From Desulfovibrio sp. ZJ209 (GTDB lineage Bacteria > Desulfobacterota > Desulfovibrionia > Desulfovibrionales > Desulfovibrionaceae), in the NCBI RefSeq assembly GCF_011039135.1, contig NZ_JAAKEJ010000008.1, forward strand, positions 59,948-123,947: a DNA stretch of 64,000 nucleotides, given 5' to 3'. The notes under the pieces are model-generated. The model was given only the letters and a program-made list of their open reading frames with translations, did not search any database and was not told the origin of the DNA. Positions 25,823 to 34,349 of the stretch are shown here, piece after piece. The position numbers and the translations under genes are program-made. Position 1 is the first letter of the stretch. Every line of letters begins with the position of its first letter.

Positions 25823-25863
25823 GCACACCGGGAAACTGCGGGTCAAGCGCCCCTCGGGCACAC

Positions 25864-25917
25864 AAAAAGGCCCCTCCCCGCCATCCCGGAAGGCCGGGAA
25901 CGCGGCGGGAAGAGGCC
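25864..25917 (-). terminator. Riboswitch-controlled intrinsic terminator
   Basis: On the minus strand GGCCTCTTCCCGCC (25904-25917) pairs with GGCGGGGAGGGGCC (25869-25882), with a small inner hairpin between, and is followed by TTTTT (25864-25868). It lies between the cobalamin riboswitch and btuC and is the likely expression platform: with B12 bound, transcription would stop here. Confidence 0.85.
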
Positions 25918-26020
25918 CGTATTTCCTCCGCCAGGACCGGCAAAAACCCGTTGCCGGACAGCCGCCGCCCGGCTTTCCGGATGGCGCGTCACGTCATGCC
26001 GGGCAGTCCGGCATGGCTGG

Positions 26021-26198
26021 GGCACGGCAGGTCTTCCGGCTCGATCCCCCCGCTCCGGCCTTCCCGTTGCCAGTGGCGCAAAAAGGAACAGGGTTCGAGG
26101 ATCTCACGGCGGCGGGTCCGCTCCCGCATTGCACGGGATTCCCTCTCCGGGGGCGTGGCCCCCTCGCGCCGCGCCAGAAAATCGGGGCGCGGCGACCG
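26021..26198 (-). ncRNA. Cobalamin (adenosylcobalamin-type) riboswitch
   Basis: Minus-strand leader of the btu operon. Conserved stretches appear in the right order: GGGAATCCCGTGCAATGCGG, then CCGCCGCCGTGA (the C-GTGA core), GCCACTGG (the B12 box), GGGAAGGCCGG and GCCGGAAGACCTGCC. Together they match the cobalamin aptamer core, including the GCCACTG loop that docks into the receptor. Its position between a sigma-70 promoter and a terminator that abuts btuC is a standard off-switch arrangement. I cannot tell the class (Cbl-I or Cbl-II) from eye inspection. Confidence 0.93.
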
Positions 26199-26209
26199 TA
26201 TCCGCCAGC

Positions 26210-26238
26210 AATCTATGCGGCCGGCCGCGCCCTGTCAA
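26210..26238 (-). promoter_or_regulatory. Sigma-70 promoter of the B12 operon
   Basis: TTGACA (26233-26238) and TAGATT (26210-26215) are separated by 17 bases, just upstream of the riboswitch and right behind the stop of the dehydrogenase gene. The -35 is perfect; the -10 fits at four positions. Confidence 0.8.
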
Positions 26239-26245
26239 CGCGGGC

Positions 26246-27175
26246 CTACAGCGGCAGCCCGAGGTCGCGCAAAAGGTTGTCCACCGCCATGGTGCCCATG
26301 AGGTTGACGGCCCCGGCCGTGGACGAGGAGCAGTGCGAGCCCATGATGACATTATTAAGGATATACCAGTCCGGCTCCTCCGGCGGCTCGTGCGCGAACA
26401 CGTCGAGGCCGGCGCCCCAGATGCTCCCGGCCTTGAGCGCGGCGAGCAGCGCCGCCTCGTCGATGAGGCCGCCGCGCGCGGTATTGATGAGCACGGCCGT
26501 GGGCTTCATGGAGGCGATGCGCCGTTCGTTGATGATGTTGCGCGTCTCGTCGTTGAGCAGGCAATGGAGCGTGATGAAGTCGCACTCGCGGCAGATGCGG
26601 TCCGCGTCCGCGCGCTCGATGCCCTGCTCCACGGCGAAATCCCCGTCCCACACGCTGTCGCTGGCGAGCACGCGCATGTCGAAGCCTTTGGCGCGCTTCG
26701 CCACGCGCCGGCCGATGGCGCCGAGGCCGATGATGCCGAGCGTCTTGCCGTACACGTCGATGGAGGTGATCTTGCTCCAGTCGCGCTCGCGGCAGCGGCG
26801 GTCGATAAAGGCCACGCGCCGGGCCACGCCGAGCATGAGCGCGAAGGCGTAGTCGGCCACGGCGTCGCTGTTGGCGCCCACCGTGCGCGAGACCTTGATG
26901 CCCCGCGCCTCACAAGCCGCGAGGTCGATATTGTCGAGGCCCACGCCGTACTTGGCGATGGCGCGGAGCTTGGGCGCGGCCGCGAGCACGGCCGCGTTCA
27001 TGGGGTCCACGCCGAGGATGACGCCCTCGCAGGGCGCGATGAGCTCCTTGATGGCGGCTTCGTCGAGGATGCCGCCGGTCTCGTTGCGGATGACCTCAAG
27101 CCCCGCGTCCTTGAGGCGGTCGAAAAGCCCGGGGGCGGTCTTGCCGAAGGAACGCGGCGTCACAAGCACTTTCAC
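26246..27175 (-). CDS. D-isomer-specific 2-hydroxyacid dehydrogenase (SerA-like)
   Basis: NAD-dependent dehydrogenase of 309 residues. The N-terminal catalytic part ends with IAKYGVGLDNIDLAACEARGI, then the Rossmann loop GIIGLGAIGRRVAK, the catalytic Arg in NTARGGLIDEAALLAAL, the Glu in the region EPPEEPDW and the His in GSHCSSSTAGA. That HCSSxTxEA-like end fits the phosphoglycerate dehydrogenase branch, but the ACT regulatory domain of long SerA is absent. The substrate could be 3-phosphoglycerate or another 2-hydroxyacid. It is followed by the B12 promoter. A TTGACAGGGCGCGGC at 27240-27254 upstream resembles the B12 promoter -35 and spacer but has a poor -10. Confidence 0.92.
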   Translation of the reverse strand: MKVLVTPRSFGKTAPGLFDRLKDAGLEVIRNETGGILDEAAIKELIAPCEGVILGVDPMNAAVLAAAPKLRAIAKYGVGLDNIDLAACEARGIKVSRTVGANSDAVADYAFALMLGVARRVAFIDRRCRERDWSKITSIDVYGKTLGIIGLGAIGRRVAKRAKGFDMRVLASDSVWDGDFAVEQGIERADADRICRECDFITLHCLLNDETRNIINERRIASMKPTAVLINTARGGLIDEAALLAALKAGSIWGAGLDVFAHEPPEEPDWYILNNVIMGSHCSSSTAGAVNLMGTMAVDNLLRDLGLPL

Positions 27176-27369
27176 GGTTCACTCCTTTGGCCGCCCACCG
27201 AAGTTGAGAGCCGGCCCTTCGCCCCACGTTCCTGAAAAAGCCGCGCCCTGTCAACCGTGAAGCCGGGGCCAACGCCCGGCAGGCTTTGCCGCCGCGAAGA
27301 GACGCCGCGGGCGGGGCATCATACCCATATTTCCTGATATTTCATAATGTTGCATCCAGTTTCCCCAAC

Positions 27370-27385
27370 TGGAACATTCCTTGAA
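27370..27385 (+). promoter_or_regulatory. Possible degenerate sigma-54 site upstream of fliK
   Basis: TGGAAC-N5-TTGAA at 27370-27385 resembles the -24/-12 consensus TGGCAC-N5-TTGCA with two mismatches, one in the -12 GC pair. It lies 26 bases before the fliK start. Included because flagellar class genes in this family often use sigma-54; weak by itself. Confidence 0.3.
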
Positions 27386-27410
27386 TACTTAGGGCCGCAA
27401 GGAGTGGACC

Positions 27411-29300
27411 ATGCAAATTATGCCTACCAGTTCCGCCGATGCCAGCCTGGGCTTTTTCGGGAGCACGTCAAACTCCGCCGGCAACGGCAACGGCGACTTC
27501 CTCCAGTCCATGCAGGACGCCATGGAAGCCGTGGACGACGGGAGCGAGCTCTCCGTGAGCGCGGCCCTCGAGGCCGACGCCGAGGCCGGGCGCCCGGTGG
27601 TGGAAAGCCCCTATACCCGCACCACCACGGACGGCGTGACCTATACCCTGAGCGAAGTCTGCTTCACCAAGCAGGAGCTCGCCGAACTGCGCCTCCAGCT
27701 CGTCAAGGAAGGCGCGCCGGAAGAGGCCCTGAAGCAATTTGACATCCTGGCCTCCCAGCCCAACGGGGCCACGCTCGCGCAGGTCATGGCCAGCCTGCGC
27801 GTGGCCGGCAACGCCCCCTCCCTCAACGAAGAGGACGAGCATGCCATCATCGCCCTGCTCGGCCAGATCGACCCCACGGGCGACCTCGCCCAGGACGTGC
27901 TCGCCAAGATGCGCGACGGCAACGGCGAGGCGGCCCTCGAGCTCATCGCCCAGGGCTTCGCCAGCATGGATGCGGGCAGCACCATCGAGATCAGCATCGA
28001 GGACGCCCTGGCCCTCGGGCGCGGCCTCGGCCTCGATACCGGCAGCCTCATGAACCTGGCCGGCAACTTCGGCGGCTTCCCGGCGCTGAAGGTCACGGCC
28101 GAGCAGTTCGGCAACCTCATGGCCCCGGCCACGGCCCAGCTCACCCAGCAGCGCGCCAACCAGGAAAAGCTGGACGCGGCCGTGGAAAAGACCCTGAAGC
28201 CCATCATCAGCAAGGCCCGCGACCGCATGGAGAAGGAAAAGGCCGCGAGCGAGCTGGAAAACCGCCGCGTGCAGCAGAGCCGCATCCTCATCGACCGCAC
28301 CGTGCAGGAAAAGAGCCGGGGCATCCTTGACGAGACGCTGGCCGCCGACGCGCAGGCCGCCGACAGGCAGCAGGCCAGCGTGGCCGAGGTCATGAGCCGC
28401 AAGGCCGATGCCGAAAAGAGCGCCATGGTCGGCCATGCCGGCAAGGAAGAGAGCGCCAGCCGCCGCCCGGGCGCCGAAGCCGTGGAAAACGCTTCGCGCC
28501 GCCAGAACGTGGCCGAGACGGCGCAGGAGCGCCAGGCCGGCGCCGCCTCCAATGCCGAGGGCGCCCGCAACACCGCCGTCACCCGCGACATGGGCAATGA
28601 CGCCCGCCACGGCGCGGACGATTCCGCCGCGCGCGACAGCAAGGACAACAAAAACCCCGAGTGGAACGAGCTCCTCGGCAAGGTGGAGACCCGGGCGGCC
28701 GCTCCCGCGCAGCCCACCACGGCGGCCAGCGGTTCCTTCCTCTACACCATGCTTCAGGGCGGGCAAAATATTCCCGATGCCGTGCCGGCGCAGGATGCGG
28801 GCCAGCTCCCGCAGATCTCGCGGCAGGTGGCGCAGCAGGTGGAGCAGGGCATGCTCACCGCCATGCGCGACGGCGCCACGCGCCTTGACCTTCAGCTGCA
28901 CCCGGCGGAGCTCGGCGCCATCACCATCACCCTCGTCGCGCGCAACGGCGAGGTGAGCGCGCAGATCCGCTCCGAGAAGAGCGAGACCGCCGAGATGGTC
29001 TCCCGCCAGCTCGACACCATCCGGGTCAACCTGGAGCAGCAGGGCATCAAGGTCGACAAGATAGAAGTGCAGATGGAAAATTCTGCCGACCAGAACCCCT
29101 CCACCGCCTGGCAGGACCTCGGGCAGCACAACGCGAGGCAGGAAGAAGATGCCCGCCGGGAAGAGCTTGCCCGGCTGCGCAATCTTGCAACCGTTCGCAA
29201 TAACTCAAGAAATTCTGAACCGACCGTTTTGGAACAGCCTGTGCATATTAGCGGCCAAACGGCACGATATGCCGGGCAGGCCATGCACCTCGTAGCCTAG
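27411..29300 (+). CDS. fliK: Flagellar hook-length control protein FliK
   Basis: Molecular ruler that stops hook growth and switches the export apparatus to filament substrates. The 629-residue protein has a long Ala/Glu/Gln/Asp-rich body, partly helical (about 240-430 rich in charged residues), typical of the variable ruler part. Near the C-terminus is the conserved Flg_hook domain: [18 protein letters not shown] and [22 protein letters not shown], then [19 protein letters not shown] lies 7 bases before the start. It is the first gene of the fliK-flgD-flgE group and is exported through the flagellar type III system. Confidence 0.93.
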   Translation: MQIMPTSSADASLGFFGSTSNSAGNGNGDFLQSMQDAMEAVDDGSELSVSAALEADAEAGRPVVESPYTRTTTDGVTYTLSEVCFTKQELAELRLQLVKEGAPEEALKQFDILASQPNGATLAQVMASLRVAGNAPSLNEEDEHAIIALLGQIDPTGDLAQDVLAKMRDGNGEAALELIAQGFASMDAGSTIEISIEDALALGRGLGLDTGSLMNLAGNFGGFPALKVTAEQFGNLMAPATAQLTQQRANQEKLDAAVEKTLKPIISKARDRMEKEKAASELENRRVQQSRILIDRTVQEKSRGILDETLAADAQAADRQQASVAEVMSRKADAEKSAMVGHAGKEESASRRPGAEAVENASRRQNVAETAQERQAGAASNAEGARNTAVTRDMGNDARHGADDSAARDSKDNKNPEWNELLGKVETRAAAPAQPTTAASGSFLYTMLQGGQNIPDAVPAQDAGQLPQISRQVAQQVEQGMLTAMRDGATRLDLQLHPAELGAITITLVARNGEVSAQIRSEKSETAEMVSRQLDTIRVNLEQQGIKVDKIEVQMENSADQNPSTAWQDLGQHNARQEEDARREELARLRNLATVRNNSRNSEPTVLEQPVHISGQTARYAGQAMHLVA

Positions 29301-29322
29301 GCCGCCCAAGACGGAGAAGACC

Positions 29323-30189
29323 ATGTCGAGCATCACGCAAGCCCTCAACCAGACCAACAACGAGTTCAATTCCGCCCTTTCCAAGCAGAAGGGCAGCAAT
29401 CTGGACAAGGACTCGTTCATGCTCCTCCTGGTCACCCAGTTCAAGTATCAGGACCCGTTGAACCCGATGGACGACAAGGAGTTCATCGCCCAGATGGCGC
29501 AGTTCTCCAGCCTCGAACAGCTCATGAACCTCAACACCAGCATGGAAGGCCTGACCACCGCCACCAACAACCAGCAGATGGTCAACGCCACTTCCTACAT
29601 CGGCAAGCTCGTGAGCGTTTCCGGCAACACCATCGGCAAGTCCACGGCCGCCAATGCGGACGGCAAGATGGAGACCTCCATCAGCACCTTCCGCTACGCC
29701 TTCGGCGACAACGTGGTCAAGGGCACCCTGAGCGTGAAGGACGCCAACGGCAACACCATCTACACCGAAGACCTCGCCGGCAAGCAGGCGGGCGTGACCT
29801 TCGAGTTCAACTGGAACGGCAAGATGGGCAACGGCCTGGACGCCCCGGACGGCGTGTACACGGTCTCCCTCGGCGCCTTCAACGACAAGGGCGAGGCCGT
29901 CCTCTCCGACCAGGTGGTCGACGCCACGGTGACGGGCGTGGTCAACAGCGACGGCACGGTCTACCTCGGCATGGACGGCGGTCAGCTCATGGAGCTCGCC
30001 AATGTGCGCCAGGTGACGACGCCCAAGGTCAAGGAAAGCTCCGCCGCGAAGGACGAGAGCGACGCCAAGGCCGAAGACGGCAAGAACGAAGAAAACAAGA
30101 CGGACGAAAGCGAAACGGCGGATGCCGAGAGCGGTTCCAGCGAACAGGAAGCCGCCTCCGGCGAGACCGAAGAAGCCAAGGCCGCCTAA
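29323..30189 (+). CDS. flgD: Flagellar hook assembly scaffold FlgD, acidic tail
   Basis: Hook cap protein of 288 residues. The N-terminal conserved domain contains [39 protein letters not shown], with LVSVSGNTI in the following region, and the FlgD Ig-like part (about 110-225, with [14 protein letters not shown] and DGVYTVSL). The last 55 or so residues form an unusual low-complexity tail almost free of hydrophobic residues, rich in Glu, Asp, Lys and Ser. The RBS GGAGAAG precedes the start. It is 22 bases after fliK. Confidence 0.95.
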   Translation: MSSITQALNQTNNEFNSALSKQKGSNLDKDSFMLLLVTQFKYQDPLNPMDDKEFIAQMAQFSSLEQLMNLNTSMEGLTTATNNQQMVNATSYIGKLVSVSGNTIGKSTAANADGKMETSISTFRYAFGDNVVKGTLSVKDANGNTIYTEDLAGKQAGVTFEFNWNGKMGNGLDAPDGVYTVSLGAFNDKGEAVLSDQVVDATVTGVVNSDGTVYLGMDGGQLMELANVRQVTTPKVKESSAAKDESDAKAEDGKNEENKTDESETADAESGSSEQEAASGETEEAKAA

Positions 30190-30285
30190 ACAACCAAGCT
30201 ATCCCGGCGGCAACACCGCCACAAAACATAACCAAACAGCGCCACTATCCCAATAACGGCGCGGAAAGTTCAAACGGAGGAAGTC

Positions 30286-32439
30286 ATGGGTCTTTCAGCC
30301 AGCATGTGGACCAGCGTTTCGGGCCTGCTCGCTCACGGTAACAAGATGAACGTCGTGGGCAACAATATCGCCAACGTCAGCACCATCGGCTTCAAGAGCC
30401 AGCGCATGGATTTCAACGACTATCTGTACATCAACGGCGGCTCCACCAGCGGCCCGGTGCAGATCGGCGCGGGCGTTTCCACCTACGCGGTGCTTGGCGA
30501 CTTCTCGCAGGGCTCGCTCGAATCCACCAACTCGGTCACCGACATCGCCATCGACGGCGAAGGCTTCTTCAAGGTGCGCAAGCCCAACACGGACCAGATG
30601 TACTACACCCGCGCCGGCGACTTCTACTTCAACGCCGACCGCCAGCTCCAGAACCCCGAAGGCTACCGCCTCCAGGGCTGGAAGGTGGACAACTCCACGC
30701 GCCTGACCTTCAAGAGCGAGTCCATCAATCTTGGCAAGGACAAGGCCAACGAGTCCGCCTTCGTGGGCACGGGCACGCCGCAGGACATCGTGCTGGACTC
30801 CTGGTACCTTGAGCCGCAGCGCACCACCAGCGTGAGCTTCACCATGGGCCTCACCAGCGACGGCCGCGGCGACCGCTCCACCAGCGACACCTCACCCATG
30901 ACCGCCCTTTACGACCAGTGGGACGCCTCCAAGAACCCGCCCATGCCCGACACCTCCCGCGCCACCTCCTCGGCCATCAAGGTGTACGACGAAGGCGGCA
31001 ACGCCCACACCCTCACGGTCTACTACGACCAGGTGGCGTCCAAGCAGGTCGATTCCGACGGCAACACCATCTACGAGATCGAGGGCCTGCCCGCGGGTTA
31101 CACGGTGTACGAATATGCCGTGACCATTCCCCCGGAAGAGGACATGCGCAGCTACGGCGGCAAGGGTTATGACCAGGTCACCAACACCTGGCAGGAAAAG
31201 CCCACCCAGTTCTACAATGACCCCGTGATGGGCACCAACAAGAACGCGGGCATGCTCATGACCGGCCACCTGATCTTCGACGCCGCCGGCAACCTGGTCA
31301 ACCAGACGGCCTACACCTACGGCGCCAATTCCGAGCCGGGCGACCTCAACCAGTGCGACCTGCCCCCGGACGAGCTCTCCAGCTGGCAGTCCACCAAGTT
31401 CTCCAGCAACGGCCTGCCCACCTTCTGCGCCAACTTCACGGGCCAGCCGCTCGCCAACAGCGTGAGCGAGACCATCTCGCCCACCCAGTCCCAGGCGCAG
31501 GACTACATCATCGAGCTGGACTTCGGCCTGCGCTGCGTGAGCAACTGGGACAATTCCGGCACCCTGGCCGACCTCCGCGGCACGGAAAGCGCCCCCCAGC
31601 AGGTGAATGCCAAGCTCTCGCCCGTGACCAAGAAGGTCTATGACGGCCCCGACTACACCTGGGATCCGGCCACCTCTTCCTGGACCGGCACCGATGTGCC
31701 CCCGGCCAACACCGTCCTCTACAAGCAGGACGCCAACGGCAACTGGGTGGCGGCCACCGACAAGGCGGGCACCCCGCTCGACCCCACGGATACCGGCCCC
31801 TTCCGCGCGCAGACCACGGCCGACTTCGTTCCCAGTAACGTGCAGGCCATGGGCGTGGACATTCTGGACGCCGACGGCAACAAGGTGACGGTGGGCGCGG
31901 ACGGCCGCATCGACCCGGCCGCCAAGGGCCCCTTCCACTATGAGACCACGGTGACCAGCCGCACCATCAGCTACAACGACGACGTGTCCAAGTACGGCGA
32001 CCCGCTCAAGACCGAGAACGCCAGCTCCGCGGGCAACTCCAGCTACATCACGCAGGACGCCCATGCCGACGGCTACCCCTCGGGCGTGCTCTCCGGCACC
32101 AACATCGACAACGCGGGCGTGGTGTACGGCTACTATGACAACGGCGAAACCATCCCGCTCTACCAGATCGCCCTCTATGACTTCCACAACAAGCAGGGCC
32201 TCCGGCGCGAGGGGGGCAACCTCTACGGCCAGACCAAGGAATCGGGCGAAGCCCGCCAGGGCGTGGCCGGCGACAACGGCTTCGGCGTGACCCGGGCCTA
32301 CAACATCGAAGGCTCCAACGTGGACCTGAGCCGCGAATTCGTGAACATGATCACCACGCAGCGCGGCTTCCAGGCCAACTCCAAGGGCGTGACCACCGTT
32401 GACACCATGCTTGAAACCGTCATCGGCATGAAGCGCTAG
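30286..32439 (+). CDS. flgE: Flagellar hook protein FlgE
   Basis: Structural subunit of the hook, 717 residues, far longer than the about 400 of enteric FlgE, with a big variable centre. N-terminal conserved part: LSASMWTSVSGLLAHGNKMNVVGNNIANVSTIGFKSQR, then FLAG-like IDGEGFFKVR. The C-terminus is the usual helical rod/hook motif: SNVDLSREFVNMITTQRGFQANSK and TMLETVIGMKR. The middle carries several repeated TxxDA-type and Asp/Gly/Asn-rich stretches. RBS GGAGG is 7 bases ahead of the start. Exported by the flagellar type III system. Confidence 0.96.
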   Translation: MGLSASMWTSVSGLLAHGNKMNVVGNNIANVSTIGFKSQRMDFNDYLYINGGSTSGPVQIGAGVSTYAVLGDFSQGSLESTNSVTDIAIDGEGFFKVRKPNTDQMYYTRAGDFYFNADRQLQNPEGYRLQGWKVDNSTRLTFKSESINLGKDKANESAFVGTGTPQDIVLDSWYLEPQRTTSVSFTMGLTSDGRGDRSTSDTSPMTALYDQWDASKNPPMPDTSRATSSAIKVYDEGGNAHTLTVYYDQVASKQVDSDGNTIYEIEGLPAGYTVYEYAVTIPPEEDMRSYGGKGYDQVTNTWQEKPTQFYNDPVMGTNKNAGMLMTGHLIFDAAGNLVNQTAYTYGANSEPGDLNQCDLPPDELSSWQSTKFSSNGLPTFCANFTGQPLANSVSETISPTQSQAQDYIIELDFGLRCVSNWDNSGTLADLRGTESAPQQVNAKLSPVTKKVYDGPDYTWDPATSSWTGTDVPPANTVLYKQDANGNWVAATDKAGTPLDPTDTGPFRAQTTADFVPSNVQAMGVDILDADGNKVTVGADGRIDPAAKGPFHYETTVTSRTISYNDDVSKYGDPLKTENASSAGNSSYITQDAHADGYPSGVLSGTNIDNAGVVYGYYDNGETIPLYQIALYDFHNKQGLRREGGNLYGQTKESGEARQGVAGDNGFGVTRAYNIEGSNVDLSREFVNMITTQRGFQANSKGVTTVDTMLETVIGMKR

Positions 32440-33223
32440 TAAGAGACAGTTTCCGGACTGGCGCGGCCCCGGAGCGGTTCCGGGGCGCGCGCCGCGGCGA
32501 AGGGATAGCGCCGCTTCCGGCTTCTTCCGTGAAAAAGTCCCCCCTGGCCGTGCCGGGGGGACTTTTTTGTGGCCTTTTGTGGCCCGGCAAAAACAGCCGC
32601 CGGGAATGGTCGTTCCCGGTCGCACGTGCGAAAAAGCGGGCACCGGCGGCGGGACTCCCCGGCATGCCGGCGCATTTTGCCGCCTTGCGGCCCGGCGCAC
32701 GGGCGTGGCGAGAGCCGGCCGGAGCGCCCGCCGCCGGGGCGGCGGCATTCTGGCTCCCGCATCTTGCACCGCACCCACACGACGCCCCGCGGCAGCCCTG
32801 AAACGGCTTCTCCGGCACTTCCCGCTTCATCTCCCATCCGGCAAGCGCGCCGACCGCTCCAGCGCACAACGCAAGCTGGAGGGCCTTTCGGGCGTGGCGG
32901 CATCCTTTGCCCGCGCCGACAGGATGGCGTCCTGTGCCGGCACAGCCCACAGCTGGCAGAACGCCCCCCAGGGAGCGCGCAGGCGCCTCTTCCCCCTCCC
33001 CACCCGCAGCGGCCCCGGTTCGATCCCCCTTTTCACGCCCCGCGCGAGGCCCGCCATCGCCGCTGCCCGGCAGCTTCTGCCTGTTATCCTTAAGGAATTG
33101 TTCCCGATCCGCTGGGAAAAATCGTCGCCCACCCCGCCAAAAATGCGGCGCCGGGCCTGGGAAAATTTTGCCCTGAAAGTCTAGAAAATATGTAATATGC
33201 TAAAAAACAACGCTATTTAGCGT
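32440..33223. other. Long intergenic region after flgE
   Basis: This 784-base stretch before the flagellin promoter has no recognisable gene. It begins with a terminator (32532-32568). The rest is GC-rich DNA in which only Arg/Pro/Ala-rich frames are open; these look like composition artefacts. I see no repeat or RNA gene in 32600-33180. It turns AT-rich near 33180, where the flagellin regulatory region begins. Confidence 0.6.
32532..32568. terminator. Strong bidirectional terminator after flgE
   Basis: AAAAAGTCCCCCC and GGGGGGACTTTTTT form a 13-bp stem with a 10-base loop, flanked by A and T runs on both sides. It lies about 90 bases after the flgE stop and closes the fliK-flgD-flgE transcript. 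Confidence 0.88.
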
Positions 33224-33224
33224 T
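33209..33224. promoter_or_regulatory. Palindrome adjoining the flagellin sigma-54 promoter
   Basis: AACGCTA-TT-TAGCGTT is a perfect 7-bp inverted repeat that touches the -24 element of the flagellin promoter. It could be an operator or a hairpin in a leader. No known consensus is assigned. Confidence 0.45.
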
Positions 33225-33240
33225 TGGCATATGCGTTGCA
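33224..33240 (+). promoter_or_regulatory. Sigma-54 promoter of flagellin
   Basis: TTGGCATATGCGTTGCA: GG at 33226-33227 and GC at 33238-33239 are 10 bases apart, as in RpoN -24/-12 elements (TGGCAC-N5-TTGCA). One mismatch (T for C) is in the -24 part. It lies 44 bases before the ATG, so flagellin is likely controlled by RpoN and a flagellar enhancer-binding protein. Confidence 0.8.
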
Positions 33241-33283
33241 ATATGACGGGCACAGCTTATTCAACCACCCTAGGAGGTGCCCA

Positions 33284-34192
33284 ATGTCTTTGGTCATTAA
33301 CAACAACATGATGGCCGCCAACACGGCCCGAACCCTGAACTCGCATTACAGTAACCTCGCAACCTCAACCCAGCGGCTCTCCACCGGCCTGCGCGTCAAC
33401 AGCGCGGCTGACGACGCCGCCGGCCTTGCCATCCGCGAGCTCCAGCGCGCGGACATCGCGGCCCTGCACCAGGGCGCGCGCAACGCCAACGACGCCATTT
33501 CCATGATCCAGACGGCAGACGGAGCCATGGGCGTCATTGACGAAAAGCTCATCCGCCTCAAGGAACTGGCGGAACAGGCCGCCACGGGTACGTACGACTC
33601 CACCCAGCGCCTGATGATCGAGTCCGAGTATCAGGCCATGGCCTCGGAAATCACCCGTATCGCCAACGCCACGGACTTCAACGGCATCCACCTGCTCAAC
33701 GGCACGCTCTCCGGCGACCACGACGGCAGCGGCAAGAAGGCCGAGGACGGCATCTCGTCCACCGGCAGGATGAAGATCCACTTCGGCACGGGCAACGATT
33801 CCGCGGAAGACTACTACTACATCACCATCGGCAGCGTCACCGCCTCGTCCCTCGGCGTGGGCAACCAGGCGAGCATCGATGCCGACGGCTACACCGTCTC
33901 CACGCAGGAGGCGGCCCAGAAGGCGCTCGTCGCCATCAACGAGGCCATCGTCTCCAAGGACAAGATCCGCGCCCACCTCGGCGCCATGCAGAACCGGCTG
34001 GAGAACACCATCACCAACCTCAATGTCCAGGCGGAAAATCTCCAGGCCGCAGAATCCCGAATTTCGGATGTGGACGTTGCCACGGAAATGACACAGTTCG
34101 TGCGCAACCAGATCCTCACCCAATCGGCCGTGGCCATGCTCGGCCAGGCCAACTCGCTGCCCCAGATGGCCATGCAGCTCATCGGCGGCTAG
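33284..34192 (+). CDS. fliC: Flagellin
   Basis: Filament subunit of 302 residues. The N-terminal D0/D1 region SLVINNNMMAANTARTLN, then STGLRVNSAADDAAGLAIREL with LKELAEQAATGTYDSTQR, is complete; the C-terminal region has RIRAHLGAMQNRLENTITNLNVQAENLQAAESRISDVDVATEM and ends QMAMQLIGG. The surface-exposed D2/D3 region is short (about residues 145-200), so this is a small flagellin. RBS AGGAGG lies 7 bases before the ATG at 33284. It is preceded by a sigma-54 promoter and followed by a hairpin-rich trailer. Confidence 0.96.
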   Translation: MSLVINNNMMAANTARTLNSHYSNLATSTQRLSTGLRVNSAADDAAGLAIRELQRADIAALHQGARNANDAISMIQTADGAMGVIDEKLIRLKELAEQAATGTYDSTQRLMIESEYQAMASEITRIANATDFNGIHLLNGTLSGDHDGSGKKAEDGISSTGRMKIHFGTGNDSAEDYYYITIGSVTASSLGVGNQASIDADGYTVSTQEAAQKALVAINEAIVSKDKIRAHLGAMQNRLENTITNLNVQAENLQAAESRISDVDVATEMTQFVRNQILTQSAVAMLGQANSLPQMAMQLIGG

Positions 34193-34225
34193 GTCATCTA
34201 GACATAGGCTGTGGCAGACCAAAGA

Positions 34226-34280
34226 CGGGAGGCCCGGGGGGTTGTTCCCCCGGGCCGGGTCACCCACCCGGTCCCTCCCG
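34226..34280 (+). terminator. Complex hairpin after flagellin
   Basis: A 7-bp outer stem (34226-34232 with 34274-34280) encloses a GGCCCGGGGG/CCCCCGGGCC hairpin (34231-34256) and a small CCGGGT/ACCCGG hairpin. There is no T-tract, so it may be a Rho-independent-like structure or an mRNA-stabilising end. Confidence 0.5.
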
Positions 34281-34349
34281 AAACGGCACAGCGCGGGCCA
34301 GGCCCGCGGGCCGGGTCATGGCCAGGGGATGTTCAGCACTTGGGGGAGT

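Noticed and set aside
25823..25861. GTG start for btuC at 25861
   Set aside because: It lies directly after the terminator T-tract, leaving no room for an RBS; ATG at 25822 is preferred, though its RBS is also weak.
24932..27235. 767-residue plus-strand open frame
   Set aside because: Runs through btuC, the riboswitch and the dehydrogenase on the opposite strand; the riboswitch and both genes explain the DNA.
32567..33184. 205-residue plus-strand open frame after flgE
   Set aside because: Arg/Pro/Ala-rich, no RBS, starts within a terminator. Several frames are open at once, typical of GC-rich noncoding DNA.
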